DNA of 14,455 nt from DASUGM01 sp036274055 (GCA_036274055.1 DASUGM010000154.1:1-14455); one strand, 5' to 3'. Shown: positions 6,002 through 13,235, numbered from the stretch's first letter. Translations and numbers: made by a program. Notes: generated by a model from the letters alone, not told the origin.

Positions 6002-6585
6002 TGCCGTTTATCGTCGCAACGAGCTTCGCCGCCGGGCTCAACGTCTATGCCACGGTCGTCACGTTGGGCCTCCTGGGACGCGCCGGTTGGGTCGAACTGC
6101 CGGGGGCACTCTCGTCGCTGACGAACTGGTGGGTGCTCGCCGGCTGCGGCGTGATGCTGGCCATCGAGTTCGTCGCCGACAAAATCCCGGTGGTCGATTT
6201 GGTCTGGAACGTCGTGCAGACCGCGGTGCGCGTGCCGGCCGCCGCGGTGATGGCCTATGCCGCGGCGACGCCGCTGTCACCGAACGAGCAGTTGTTGGCG
6301 GGACTTGCCGGCGCGCTAATCGCCTTTGCGGCTCACGGCGGCAAGATCGCGATGCGCACCGCGGTGTCGGCGTCACCGGAGCCGGTGACCAACATCGTGC
6401 TCAGCTTCACCGAAGACGTCTTCGCGATCGGCCTGACCTGGTTTGCCACCCGTCATCCTTACCTGGCGGCCACGCTGGCGATCAGCGCGCTCGTCGTCAT
6501 CGTCTTCGCCGTGCGCTGGGTCGTCCGGATGATCGCGCGTCGTTTCAGGCGACAGGCGACGGTCGAGATTCTCGCGAAGAGCTAG
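5992..6585 (+). CDS. DUF4126 family membrane protein
   Basis: 197 residues, mostly hydrophobic, with about five to six predicted membrane helices (roughly 5-28, 45-62, 80-92, 98-116, 135-152, 157-180). The N-terminal FAAGLNVYATVVTLGLLGR and the middle ADKIPVVDLVWN segment (62-73) are the features by which I assign DUF4126. The C-terminus is basic (RMIARRFRRQ). No function is established for the family. It overlaps corA by 10 nt, and AGGAAGG sits just before its ATG inside corA, a typical coupled arrangement, so a role alongside ion transport or membrane homeostasis is possible but unproven. Confidence 0.8.
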   Translation: MAVVPFIVATSFAAGLNVYATVVTLGLLGRAGWVELPGALSSLTNWWVLAGCGVMLAIEFVADKIPVVDLVWNVVQTAVRVPAAAVMAYAAATPLSPNEQLLAGLAGALIAFAAHGGKIAMRTAVSASPEPVTNIVLSFTEDVFAIGLTWFATRHPYLAATLAISALVVIVFAVRWVVRMIARRFRRQATVEILAKS

Positions 6586-6591
6586 GTGACC

Positions 6592-6615
6592 GTCTGTGCG
6601 AACAAGAGCACAGAC
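6592..6615. terminator. Hairpin in the convergent gap between the DUF4126 gene and the ADOP gene
   Basis: A perfect 8-bp stem, GTCTGTGC (6592-6599) with GCACAGAC (6608-6615), and an 8-nt loop. It directly abuts the ADOP stop codon and fills most of the 30-bp gap. There is no T-run on either side, so it would be a weak or Rho-assisted terminator, or an RNA-end protector. Confidence 0.5.
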
Positions 6616-9315
6616 TCATTCGTTCCGTAACGCCACCACCGGGTCCACTCGCGTCGCCCGCACCGCGGGCACTGCGCATGCCGCCAGCGCGACGACCGTC
6701 AGCACCGCCACGGCAATCGCCGACGACGGGTCGATCGGCGAGACGCCGAAGAGCAACGACCCGAGTAGACGCGCCAGGCCGATCGCGGCGGGAATGCCGA
6801 TCACGAGCCCGATCGCGACCAGCTTCACGCCCTGCCCGACCACGACCTTCAGAATGCCGGCGCGGCTGGCACCCAGCGCCATCCGGATCCCGAATTCGCG
6901 CTGCCGCTGCGAGACCAGATACGACATCACGCCGTAAATGCCGACCACCGCGAGGATCAGCGCGGTTACGGCAAATACACCCATCAGCCAGGACGTAAAC
7001 CGGGACCGCGACGTCTGCTGACCGACCAGGCTTTCGAGCGTGGCGATGTTGTAGACGACGACTCCTGGGGCCTGGTCACGAATCGCCTGACGCACCGACG
7101 TTGCGATCGCGTTGGCATCGCCTGTCGCGCGCACCAGGACAGCCAGACCCGGGCGGTCGGTGTACGGCAGGAACAAGTCAGGATCCTGCGTCGGATTGTC
7201 GGGCAGGCCGCGGTGCCTGGCTTCGCCGACCACGCCGATGATGCTCAAGCAGGGCGGCGCATTACCGAGACCGATGTGTTTGCCGATGGGATCCTGCCCC
7301 GGCCAGAAGCGCTTGACGACGTTCTCGCTGACGATCACGGCGTTGCTCGAGGCCGACAGGTCGGCGGCGGTGAACACGCGGCCGGCGCGCACCGGCAGTC
7401 GAATCGTGGCGAAGTAGTCCGGCGTGACGCGATGGAAATACGCTCGCGGCGCGGTCTGCGCGCCGCTGCGTGCGTCCCCTTCGGCGTTGTAGAAGGTCGC
7501 GCCGCTGCCGGCGCCCAGCGGGATGTCGCTGCTGAGCGCGACGCTGACGACGCCAGGCAGCGCGCGGAGGCGGTCGATCAAGTCGGTCGACGAGATGACC
7601 AACGGGATCGGCGGCGGTGCCGGCACTGTCTGACACGTCGTCGCGACGGCCGCTGACGGCGGGGGCGCCGGCGGGGCCGCAGGTGTCGGCGATGCCGGCG
7701 GCGCCGGCACGCGCGGGATGTTCACCTGCAACGACAGCACCGAGGTCGGGTCGAACCCCGGATCGAGCGCGGTGAGGTTTCGCACCGACTGAATCATCAG
7801 GCCGGCACCGACCACCAGGACGATGGCCAGCGCGACCTCGACGACGACGAGCACGCCGCGAAGACGATGGGCGCGGGCGCTGCTCGTGCCGCGAGCCGAG
7901 TCCTTCAACGCCGCGCCCAGGCTCGCCAGGCGCGCGTGCATCGCCGGCGCGAGGCCGAGAACGACGCCGCACGCGAGCGCGATGGCCGCCATGAACCCGA
8001 GCGCGGTGAGGTTCAAGGTCGGCTGGACGTAGCTGGGAAACGTGACCGGACTGGTCGCGACCAGCGTACGCAGCCCAAAAACAGCAACCGCAATGCCCGC
8101 CATCGCGCCGAGCGCCGCCAGGACGCAGCTTTCGGTGACCAACTGTCGCAGCAGCCGCCGTTGTCCGGCGCCCAGGGCGGTCCTGAGCGCGATCTCGCGC
8201 TGGCGCGACTCCGACTTGCCGATCAGCAGGTTGGCGACGTTGGCGCAGGCGACCAGCAGCACGAGCACGACGGCGACCATCAGCGCCACCACTGCGGAAT
8301 TGAGCGGTCCGATCAGCAGATCGCTGAGCGAGCTGACTTCGACGCCGCGCTTCTCATTGGTATCCGGATGCTGGATTTCGAGCTGTCGCGAGATCGCGGT
8401 CAGCTCGCTTTGCGCCTGCGACTGGCTGACGTTGTCCTTGAGTCGCGCAATCGCGTTGAAGCCGCGGCTGCCGCGGTTGGTCAGACCGCCCTGCGCCATG
8501 AACGGCACCCAGAACTCGGCGGCATCAGTGACGCCGGTGATCCCGGGGGGCATGACCCCGATGACCGTGAACGTCTGACCGAGAATCGCGACCGGCTGAT
8601 TGACGATCGACGGGTCGCCGCCGAACCGGCGCTTCCACAGCGAATCGGACAGGACCATCACGAAGTCGCGCTGCGGCACCGCGTCCTCGTCGGGGCGAAA
8701 TGTCCGCCCGAACGCCGGCGACGCGCCAATCAGATCGAAGTACGGCTGCGATACGGCCTCGCCGGTGATCCGCTCCGGATCGCTGGCCCCGAGAAAGGTC
8801 AGCGTCAGCGGCGTGTAGCCGGCCATCGCGTCGAAGCTCGTCGACTGCGCGCGCCAGTCGGCGAAGTCCGGATAGGAGTTGCCGCGCCGTTCGACGGTCG
8901 TGCGCTGGACATTGCCGATCAGCACCATCAGCCGGTCGGCGTGCGGGTACGGCAGACCGCGCATCACCATGGCGTCGACCAGACTGAAAATCGCGGTGTT
9001 GGCGCCGATGCCGATGCCGAGGACGAGCACCGCGACGAGGGTGAACGCCGGCGCCCGGCGCAGCGTGCGCAGCGCGTACTTCAGATCCTGCCAGATGCTC
9101 TCGACCGACGGGAACGTCCACATGTCGTGTACCTCTTCGCGCAGAACCGCGACGTTGCCGAACTGCTTGCGCGCCGTCAGCGCATCATTGGTGTCGGCGG
9201 TCTTCATGGCCAGATGAAACGCGAGTTCGTCGTCGATGTCGCGCGCGAGCGTCCGCCGCCGCCACAACATCGCGATGCGATTCCAGACACCGAGCCCGCG
9301 ATCGCGCACCTTCAT
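6616..9315 (-). CDS. ADOP-type ABC transporter permease, full length
   Basis: 899 residues with the whole ADOP architecture. The N-terminal cytoplasmic segment (about 1-85, with RRTLARDIDDELAFHL) is followed by a first helix (91-115), a MacB-like periplasmic domain (about 120-335), an FtsX block (338-365 to 456, with REIALRTALGAGQRR at 373-387), a repeated half starting with a helix at 486-508, a second periplasmic domain, and a final FtsX block (775-885, with REFGIRMALGA at 806-816) ending DPVVALRNE. Such permeases lack their own ATPase and presumably borrow a MacB-type one. Residues 534-571 are an unusual Pro/Ala-rich insert (PAPPASPTPAAPPAPPP) in the second periplasmic domain, containing one cysteine (561). 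Its ATG shares a base with the padR stop (TGATG), so the two are translationally coupled. The substrate is unknown. Confidence 0.93.
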   Translation of the reverse strand: MKVRDRGLGVWNRIAMLWRRRTLARDIDDELAFHLAMKTADTNDALTARKQFGNVAVLREEVHDMWTFPSVESIWQDLKYALRTLRRAPAFTLVAVLVLGIGIGANTAIFSLVDAMVMRGLPYPHADRLMVLIGNVQRTTVERRGNSYPDFADWRAQSTSFDAMAGYTPLTLTFLGASDPERITGEAVSQPYFDLIGASPAFGRTFRPDEDAVPQRDFVMVLSDSLWKRRFGGDPSIVNQPVAILGQTFTVIGVMPPGITGVTDAAEFWVPFMAQGGLTNRGSRGFNAIARLKDNVSQSQAQSELTAISRQLEIQHPDTNEKRGVEVSSLSDLLIGPLNSAVVALMVAVVLVLLVACANVANLLIGKSESRQREIALRTALGAGQRRLLRQLVTESCVLAALGAMAGIAVAVFGLRTLVATSPVTFPSYVQPTLNLTALGFMAAIALACGVVLGLAPAMHARLASLGAALKDSARGTSSARAHRLRGVLVVVEVALAIVLVVGAGLMIQSVRNLTALDPGFDPTSVLSLQVNIPRVPAPPASPTPAAPPAPPPSAAVATTCQTVPAPPPIPLVISSTDLIDRLRALPGVVSVALSSDIPLGAGSGATFYNAEGDARSGAQTAPRAYFHRVTPDYFATIRLPVRAGRVFTAADLSASSNAVIVSENVVKRFWPGQDPIGKHIGLGNAPPCLSIIGVVGEARHRGLPDNPTQDPDLFLPYTDRPGLAVLVRATGDANAIATSVRQAIRDQAPGVVVYNIATLESLVGQQTSRSRFTSWLMGVFAVTALILAVVGIYGVMSYLVSQRQREFGIRMALGASRAGILKVVVGQGVKLVAIGLVIGIPAAIGLARLLGSLLFGVSPIDPSSAIAVAVLTVVALAACAVPAVRATRVDPVVALRNE

Positions 9316-9659
9316 CAGGCACCCTGCATGACCCGGGTCACCGCCGCGGCGACCCGCGTCCAGTAGCGCGACTCACGCTCGAGCTCACGCCGGCCGATCC
9401 CCGACAGCGTGTAGAACTTCGCCCGGCGGTTGTTGTCGGACAGGCCCCACTCCGCTTTCAGCCAGCCGCGCACCTCGAGCTTGTGCAGCGCGGGATACAG
9501 CGCGCCTTCCTCGACGCGCAGGACCTCGTCCGACGCGCGCTGGATGTGCTGCGCGATCGCGTAGCCATGCAGCGCGCCGCGGCTGAGCGCTTTCAGGATC
9601 AGCATGTCCAGCGTGCCCGGCAGGAGTTCGCCTTCGGACGGTCGCGAGCCTGTTCCCAT
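9315..9659 (-). CDS. PadR family transcriptional regulator
   Basis: 114 residues: a winged-helix DNA-binding domain typical of short PadR (subfamily 2) proteins. LLPGTLDMLILKAL (12-25) and HGYAIAQHI (31-39) form the first helices, VEEGALYPALHKLEVRGWL (49-67) the recognition helix region, and FYTLSGIGRREL (82-93) the wing and following helix, with a dimerisation helix to the end. In acidobacteria such PadR genes precede ADOP permeases and probably repress their own operon. AAGGAA (9663-9668) is 3 nt before the ATG. The stop overlaps the permease start by one base. A palindrome pair at 9688-9721 is a possible operator. Confidence 0.92.
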   Translation of the reverse strand: MGTGSRPSEGELLPGTLDMLILKALSRGALHGYAIAQHIQRASDEVLRVEEGALYPALHKLEVRGWLKAEWGLSDNNRRAKFYTLSGIGRRELERESRYWTRVAAAVTRVMQGA

Positions 9660-9687
9660 AAGTTCCTTAGGTATAGCATTGGACGAG

Positions 9688-9721
9688 CCGCGACGCGGAT
9701 TGGTTCCTTGCCGCGTCGCGG
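9688..9721 (-). promoter_or_regulatory. Paired CCGCG-N-CGCGG palindromes upstream of padR, operator candidate
   Basis: CCGCGACGCGG (9688-9698) and CCGCGTCGCGG (9711-9721) are exact reverse complements, each also symmetric about its central base, with centres 23 bp apart (about two helical turns). They lie 29-62 nt upstream of the padR start. TATACC preceded by TG (minus strand, 9670-9678) is a possible extended -10, which would put the proximal palindrome across the -35 region. That box would leave almost no leader, so the promoter call is weak. The pair could also fold as an 11-bp hairpin. Confidence 0.45.
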
Positions 9722-9735
9722 GACTTGATCCCCTA

Positions 9736-9820
9736 AGTCTTGAGTCTTGGGTCTTGAGTCTTGGGTCTTGGGTCAGTTCTCCGTGTGCGACTCAAGACCG
9801 AAGACCCAAGACCCAAGACT
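9736..9820. repeat. Inverted arrays of a 7-bp tandem repeat (GTCTTGR) between padR and argG
   Basis: The left arm holds five consecutive heptamers GTCTTGA/GTCTTGG from 9737 to 9771, plus a partial sixth. The right arm 9789-9820 holds four copies of the complement (TCAAGAC, CGAAGAC, CCAAGAC, CCAAGAC). The spacer, about 17 bp, is unique. The arms can pair over about 32 bp with few mismatches. The element ends 18 nt before the argG start codon. It produces an artificial open frame upstream of argG whose translation is just the repeat. Its design is the same as that of the palindromes at 421-617 and 1704-1880, with a different unit. Confidence 0.88.
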
Positions 9821-9838
9821 GCAATAAGATCCAGGCCC

Positions 9839-11173
9839 GTGGCCAAGATCCTCCAGCAGCTTCCCGTCGGCGAAAAAGTCGGCATCGCGTTCTCCGGCGG
9901 TCTCGACACCAGCGCCGCGCTCCACTGGATGCGCGCCAAAGGTGCGATTCCCTACGCCTACACCGCCAACCTCGGCCAACCGGACGAGCCCGACTACGAG
10001 GACATCCCGCGGCGCGCCCGGTTATACGGCGCGGAGGAAGCGCGCCTGGTCGACTGCCGCCGGCAGATGGTGCAGGAAGGCATCGCGGCGCTCCAGTGCG
10101 GCGCGTTTCACATCTCGACCGCCGGCGTGCCGTACTTCAACACCACGCCGCTCGGCCGCGCCGTCACCGGCACATTGCTCGTCGTCGCGATGAAAGAAGA
10201 CGACGTCCACGTCTGGGGCGACGGCAGCACGTTCAAGGGCAACGACATCGAGCGCTTCTATCGCTACGGGCTGCTCGCCAATCCGTCACTGCGGATTTAC
10301 AAGCCCTGGCTCGATCAGCAGTTCATCGACGAGCTCGGCGGCCGCAAGGAAATGTCGGAGTACATGGTGCGGGCCGGCCTCGCCTACAAGATGAGTGTCG
10401 AGAAAGCGTATTCGACCGACTCGAACATCCTCGGCGCGACCCATGAGGCCAAGGATCTCGAGCATCTGAATACCGGCATCAAGATCGTCCAGCCGATCAT
10501 GGGCGTCGCTTCCTGGCGCGAGGACGTCGTCGTCAAGCCGGAGAGCGTGACGATCCGATTCGACGAGGGCCATCCGGTGGCGTTGAACGGGATGACGTTC
10601 AGCGATGATGTCGAGCTGCTGCTCGAGGCGAATCGCATCGGCGGACGTCACGGCCTCGGGATGAGCGATCAGATCGAGAATCGGATCATCGAGGCGAAGA
10701 GCCGGGGCATTTACGAGGCGCCCGGAATGGCGCTGCTGTTCATCGCCTACGAACGGCTGGTAACCGGCATCCACAACGAGGACACGATCGAGCAGTACCG
10801 CGAGAACGGCCGGCGGCTGGGACGGCTGCTCTATCAGGGCCGGTGGTTCGATCCGCAGTCGATGATGCTGCGCGAGACCGCGCAGCGCTGGGTGGCGCGC
10901 GCGATCACCGGCGAGGTCACGGTCGAGCTGCGCCGTGGCAACGACTACTCGCTGCTCGACACCTCGAGCCCGAACCTGACCTACAAGCCCGAGCGGCTGA
11001 CGATGGAAAAGGGCGAGGGCGAATTCACGCCGCTGGACCGGATTGGCCAGCTGACGATGCGCAATCTGGACATCGCCGACACGCGCGACAAGCTGCGCGT
11101 CTACACGCAGACGGGCATTCTGTCAGGGGCGCCGGGGTCGAGCCTGCCGGCGCTGTCGGAGAAAAAAAAGTAG
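9839..11173 (+). CDS. argG: Argininosuccinate synthase
   Basis: 444 residues, matching the long E. coli-type ArgG subgroup (about 447) rather than the roughly 400-residue type. It joins citrulline and aspartate using ATP to give argininosuccinate, the penultimate step of arginine synthesis, in the cytoplasm. The PP-loop AFSGGLDTSAAL is at 17-28; other diagnostic segments are YAYTANLGQPDE, NTTPLGRAVTGT, WGDGSTFKGNDIERFYRYG and ALNGMTFSDDVE. The GTG start at 9839 gives the family N-terminus MAKILQQLPVG; upstream in-frame starts lie in the heptamer repeat. There is no clear Shine-Dalgarno; TAAGAT at 9825-9830 could be a -10 giving a leaderless mRNA. The gene ends in an A8 tract coding EKKK that overlaps a terminator. 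No other arg genes are present. Confidence 0.96.
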   Translation: MAKILQQLPVGEKVGIAFSGGLDTSAALHWMRAKGAIPYAYTANLGQPDEPDYEDIPRRARLYGAEEARLVDCRRQMVQEGIAALQCGAFHISTAGVPYFNTTPLGRAVTGTLLVVAMKEDDVHVWGDGSTFKGNDIERFYRYGLLANPSLRIYKPWLDQQFIDELGGRKEMSEYMVRAGLAYKMSVEKAYSTDSNILGATHEAKDLEHLNTGIKIVQPIMGVASWREDVVVKPESVTIRFDEGHPVALNGMTFSDDVELLLEANRIGGRHGLGMSDQIENRIIEAKSRGIYEAPGMALLFIAYERLVTGIHNEDTIEQYRENGRRLGRLLYQGRWFDPQSMMLRETAQRWVARAITGEVTVELRRGNDYSLLDTSSPNLTYKPERLTMEKGEGEFTPLDRIGQLTMRNLDIADTRDKLRVYTQTGILSGAPGSSLPALSEKKK

Positions 11174-11227
11174 GTCGGGTGTCCTTTATGCAAGTAATGC
11201 ATAAAGGACACCCGACCTCATTTTTTT
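11162..11227. terminator. Bidirectional intrinsic terminator between argG and the radical SAM gene
   Basis: A perfect 21-bp stem (11172-11192 with 11198-11218) and a 5-nt loop AGTAA, followed on the plus strand by CA and seven T (11221-11227). On the minus strand it is followed by T8, the complement of the A8 at 11162-11169 that lies inside argG. It therefore serves both convergent genes. The left arm overlaps the last two bases of the argG stop codon. Confidence 0.93.
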
Positions 11228-11228
11228 C

Positions 11229-12740
11229 TTACTGCGGCATCTGCAGTTCGGGCATCGGCCGGCCCATGAACAGGCGGCGGGCCATACGGCCGAGGACTTG
11301 CGCGCGCTTGGCGCTGCGGTTGATGCGCGCGCTGTCGGTGGCAATTCCGGTGTTCGCGTACATCTGCCGGTAGAGCTTCGAGATCAGCACGAACGCCACG
11401 CGGGCGCGAACTGAGGTCACCGCCAGGCCGGACCGCGTCCAGATGCGTTTCCAGCTGTAGAACTGGTCCCAGACCTGCTGCGTCTGCACCCGGATCTGCT
11501 CGGCTGACATCGTCGGATGGAGCGAGAAGATCTTCGGCCGTTTGTGCTCGGGAATCAGCCAGTGCGTCGTCACCGGGACGCCGTCGATGGTCTCGGGATT
11601 CTCCTGCGACTTCGCCCACTTCTCGAAATCGAGTGTGCCGGGGAACGGCGTCAGCAGCACGAACTGCGCGAATGTCAGGTCGGCGCGGTCGGCGAGATTC
11701 AGCGTCGCGTCGAAGGTCTGCTCGCGGTCGCTCGGCAAGCCGAAGATGAACGAGCCGAGCACATGCACCCCGTGCTTGCGGAATTTCTTCAACCGCTCGA
11801 CCAGCTCATCACCGGAGAGGTTGAAGCCCTTGTAGACGTCTTTCAATCCCTCGCTGGTGACCGACTCGACGCCGACGAGCGCGCCCCTGATGCGAGCCCG
11901 GCGCATCGCGGCGAGAAACTCCTCGTCCTCGGCGGCCTCCATCGTGATCTGCGTGAAGAAGACCGTGTCTTTCGGCAGCTGCTCGAGCAGCTTCATCAGA
12001 TCGAAGCGCTGCTGACGAATCGCGAGCAGCTCGTTGAGTTTGCTGGGATCGGCTTTGCGCCGCGCCATCGCGATGTCGCTGAGCGGCACCGGATAGAAGT
12101 TATCGTCGGCCAGGGCGATGAAGCGGAAGCCGCGGCGACGCAGCTCGACGATTTCACCGACCACCGACTCGACTTCGCGCGATCGCGGCTGCTGGCCGTC
12201 GGTCCGCCACACCGAGCAGAACGAGCAATGCTTCGGGCAGCCGCGCACGGTCTGCACCGAGGCCCACATGTAGCTGTCGGGCGGGAGCAGGTCCCAACGC
12301 GCCGGCATGAATCGCTCGCCGGCGATGCGTCCGCCGTCATACATGCGTTGCGGCTCGCCGGCGATGCAGTCACGCACGACCTGCTGCCAAATCAAATCGC
12401 CGTCGCCTTTGACCACGGCGTGGGCGCCGCCGTTGGCGAGCACCTCGTCGGGGAACAGGGTCGCGTGGATACCGCCGTAAATGACCCAGGCGCCGCGGGC
12501 GCGCGCCAGGTTGCCGATCTCGTAGCCGCGCCGGGCGTTGCCGGTGTGGATACCGATGCCGACGACATCGCCCTTGGCGATGCTCTCGGGGTCGATTTGT
12601 TTCAGCGTCTCGTCGACGAGGACAGGGTCTCCCCACTCGCGGCCGGTGGCCGCCGCCAGAACATACAGCCAGCGCGGCGTGATGACCGCGACGCCGAATT
12701 CCACGCGGGAGGGGTTGATCAGATGTACGCGCAAGCTCAT
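11229..12740 (-). CDS. Cobalamin-binding-domain radical SAM protein
   Basis: 503 residues. Residues about 1-130 form a B12-binding-like Rossmann domain (VVGIGIHTGNARRGYE, then GAWVIYGGIHATLFPDEVL and KGDGD), without the DxHxxG base-on histidine motif, as is usual in this superfamily. The radical SAM core follows with the 4Fe-4S motif CPKHCSFC (C168, C172, C175), an ADDNFYP strand and GVESVTSEGLKDVYKGF. The C-terminal part (LHPTMSAEQIRVQTQQVWDQFYSWKRIW) resembles the tail of BchE/HpnP/HpnJ-like enzymes. Such enzymes methylate or rearrange lipids, hopanoids, tetrapyrroles or natural products; the substrate here is not evident. The start overlaps the upstream small gene by 4 nt (ATGA), indicating coupling. 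No hopanoid or pigment genes lie nearby. Confidence 0.88.
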   Translation of the reverse strand: MSLRVHLINPSRVEFGVAVITPRWLYVLAAATGREWGDPVLVDETLKQIDPESIAKGDVVGIGIHTGNARRGYEIGNLARARGAWVIYGGIHATLFPDEVLANGGAHAVVKGDGDLIWQQVVRDCIAGEPQRMYDGGRIAGERFMPARWDLLPPDSYMWASVQTVRGCPKHCSFCSVWRTDGQQPRSREVESVVGEIVELRRRGFRFIALADDNFYPVPLSDIAMARRKADPSKLNELLAIRQQRFDLMKLLEQLPKDTVFFTQITMEAAEDEEFLAAMRRARIRGALVGVESVTSEGLKDVYKGFNLSGDELVERLKKFRKHGVHVLGSFIFGLPSDREQTFDATLNLADRADLTFAQFVLLTPFPGTLDFEKWAKSQENPETIDGVPVTTHWLIPEHKRPKIFSLHPTMSAEQIRVQTQQVWDQFYSWKRIWTRSGLAVTSVRARVAFVLISKLYRQMYANTGIATDSARINRSAKRAQVLGRMARRLFMGRPMPELQMPQ

Positions 12741-12964
12741 TCTTTGGACGCTTCTTCCACGTCGACCTCGACTTCATCGCCCCAGGGATTGGGTTGCGGT
12801 CCCGGCACAATGCCGGCGATATCAGGGTCGACCCCCGCGGGTCCGTCTGGCGTGTTTGCCCGCTGAGCCTTGGCTTCGAGACGGCGCGCAGCCTTTTGCT
12901 GTTGCTTCTCCTGCCTCGCTCGTTCACGGGCACGCTTATTCTGAGTTGGTCTGGACTTGTGCAC
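12737..12964 (-). CDS. Small, highly charged basic protein coupled to the radical SAM gene
   Basis: 75 residues from GTG 12964. This start is favoured because GGAGG (12970-12974) lies exactly 5 nt upstream; a longer frame from ATG 13054 lacks such a site. Residues 1-36 are strongly basic and helical (QNKRARERARQEKQQQKAARR), the middle is Pro/Gly-rich (GIVPGPQPNPWGDE), and the C-terminus is acidic (EVEVDVEEASKE). The basic helix suggests nucleic-acid or ribosome contact. I know of similar short proteins with an NKR...RQEK start but no function for them. The stop overlaps the radical SAM start (ATGA). Confidence 0.65.
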   Translation of the reverse strand: MHKSRPTQNKRARERARQEKQQQKAARRLEAKAQRANTPDGPAGVDPDIAGIVPGPQPNPWGDEVEVDVEEASKE

Positions 12965-12969
12965 GGGAA

Positions 12970-12996
12970 CCTCCGCCGGACGTCTCCCACCGGCGG
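12970..12996 (-). promoter_or_regulatory. Hairpin touching the Shine-Dalgarno of the small basic protein gene
   Basis: CCGCCGG (12973-12979) pairs with CCGGCGG (12990-12996) around a 10-nt loop. On the minus-strand transcript the 3' arm runs into the first two G of the GGAGG ribosome binding site. Folding would partly mask it, so it is a possible translational control element. It could also be chance pairing in GC-rich sequence. Confidence 0.35.
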
Positions 12997-13044
12997 CTAT
13001 CACTGCAGGCGGGGATGCGTAATCGTATGCGATATCGGCTCCGG

Positions 13045-13073
13045 TTGCGAGCATTTCGCCCGCTTGCTATGCT
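13045..13073 (+). promoter_or_regulatory. Candidate sigma-70 promoter for the RNA-binding protein gene
   Basis: TTGCGA (13045-13050) and TATGCT (13068-13073) are separated by 17 bp, each matching the consensus at four of six positions. This would give a leader of about 155 nt. The region 12975-13235 otherwise has no supportable gene. Confidence is limited because such matches occur by chance. Confidence 0.4.
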
Positions 13074-13204
13074 GGAGCCAGTCGCTTTAGCCCGCCGCTG
13101 CATCGCCCAGAGCCGATCGAGTCGGTCCTCGCTCCCCTCGAGCCCTTCAGCAGTTTGTGGATGGTCCACTTGGCTAATCGCAGTCGCCGCAACGGTGCGG
13201 CAGG

Positions 13205-13232
13205 TCCGCCACAAGGCGGATGAAGTAGAGGA
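13205..13232 (+). promoter_or_regulatory. Leader hairpin and ribosome binding site of the RNA-binding protein gene
   Basis: TCCGCC (13205-13210) pairs with GGCGGA (13215-13220) around the loop ACAA. The Shine-Dalgarno AGAGGA (13227-13232) follows 6 nt later and 3 nt before the ATG. The hairpin leaves the site free. Genes of this family are often cold- or stress-induced through their leaders; whether this one is cannot be seen. Confidence 0.45.
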
Positions 13233-13235
13233 ACG

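Noticed and set aside
7867..9366. A 499-codon plus-strand open frame opposite the ADOP permease
   Set aside because: It is the reverse-frame shadow of a GC-rich, well-recognised gene; the translation is Arg/Asp/His-rich low complexity with no domain.
9736..9820. CRISPR array
   Set aside because: The units are 7 bp, contiguous and without spacers, and no cas genes are nearby.
9761..9838. N-terminal extension of argG
   Set aside because: The extra residues are translation of the heptamer repeat; family alignment from memory places the start at MAKILQQLPVG, the GTG at 9839.
11517..12866. A 449-codon plus-strand open frame opposite the radical SAM gene
   Set aside because: It is antisense to a gene with intact 4Fe-4S and B12-domain motifs; it has no recognisable domain and no start site with a ribosome binding site.
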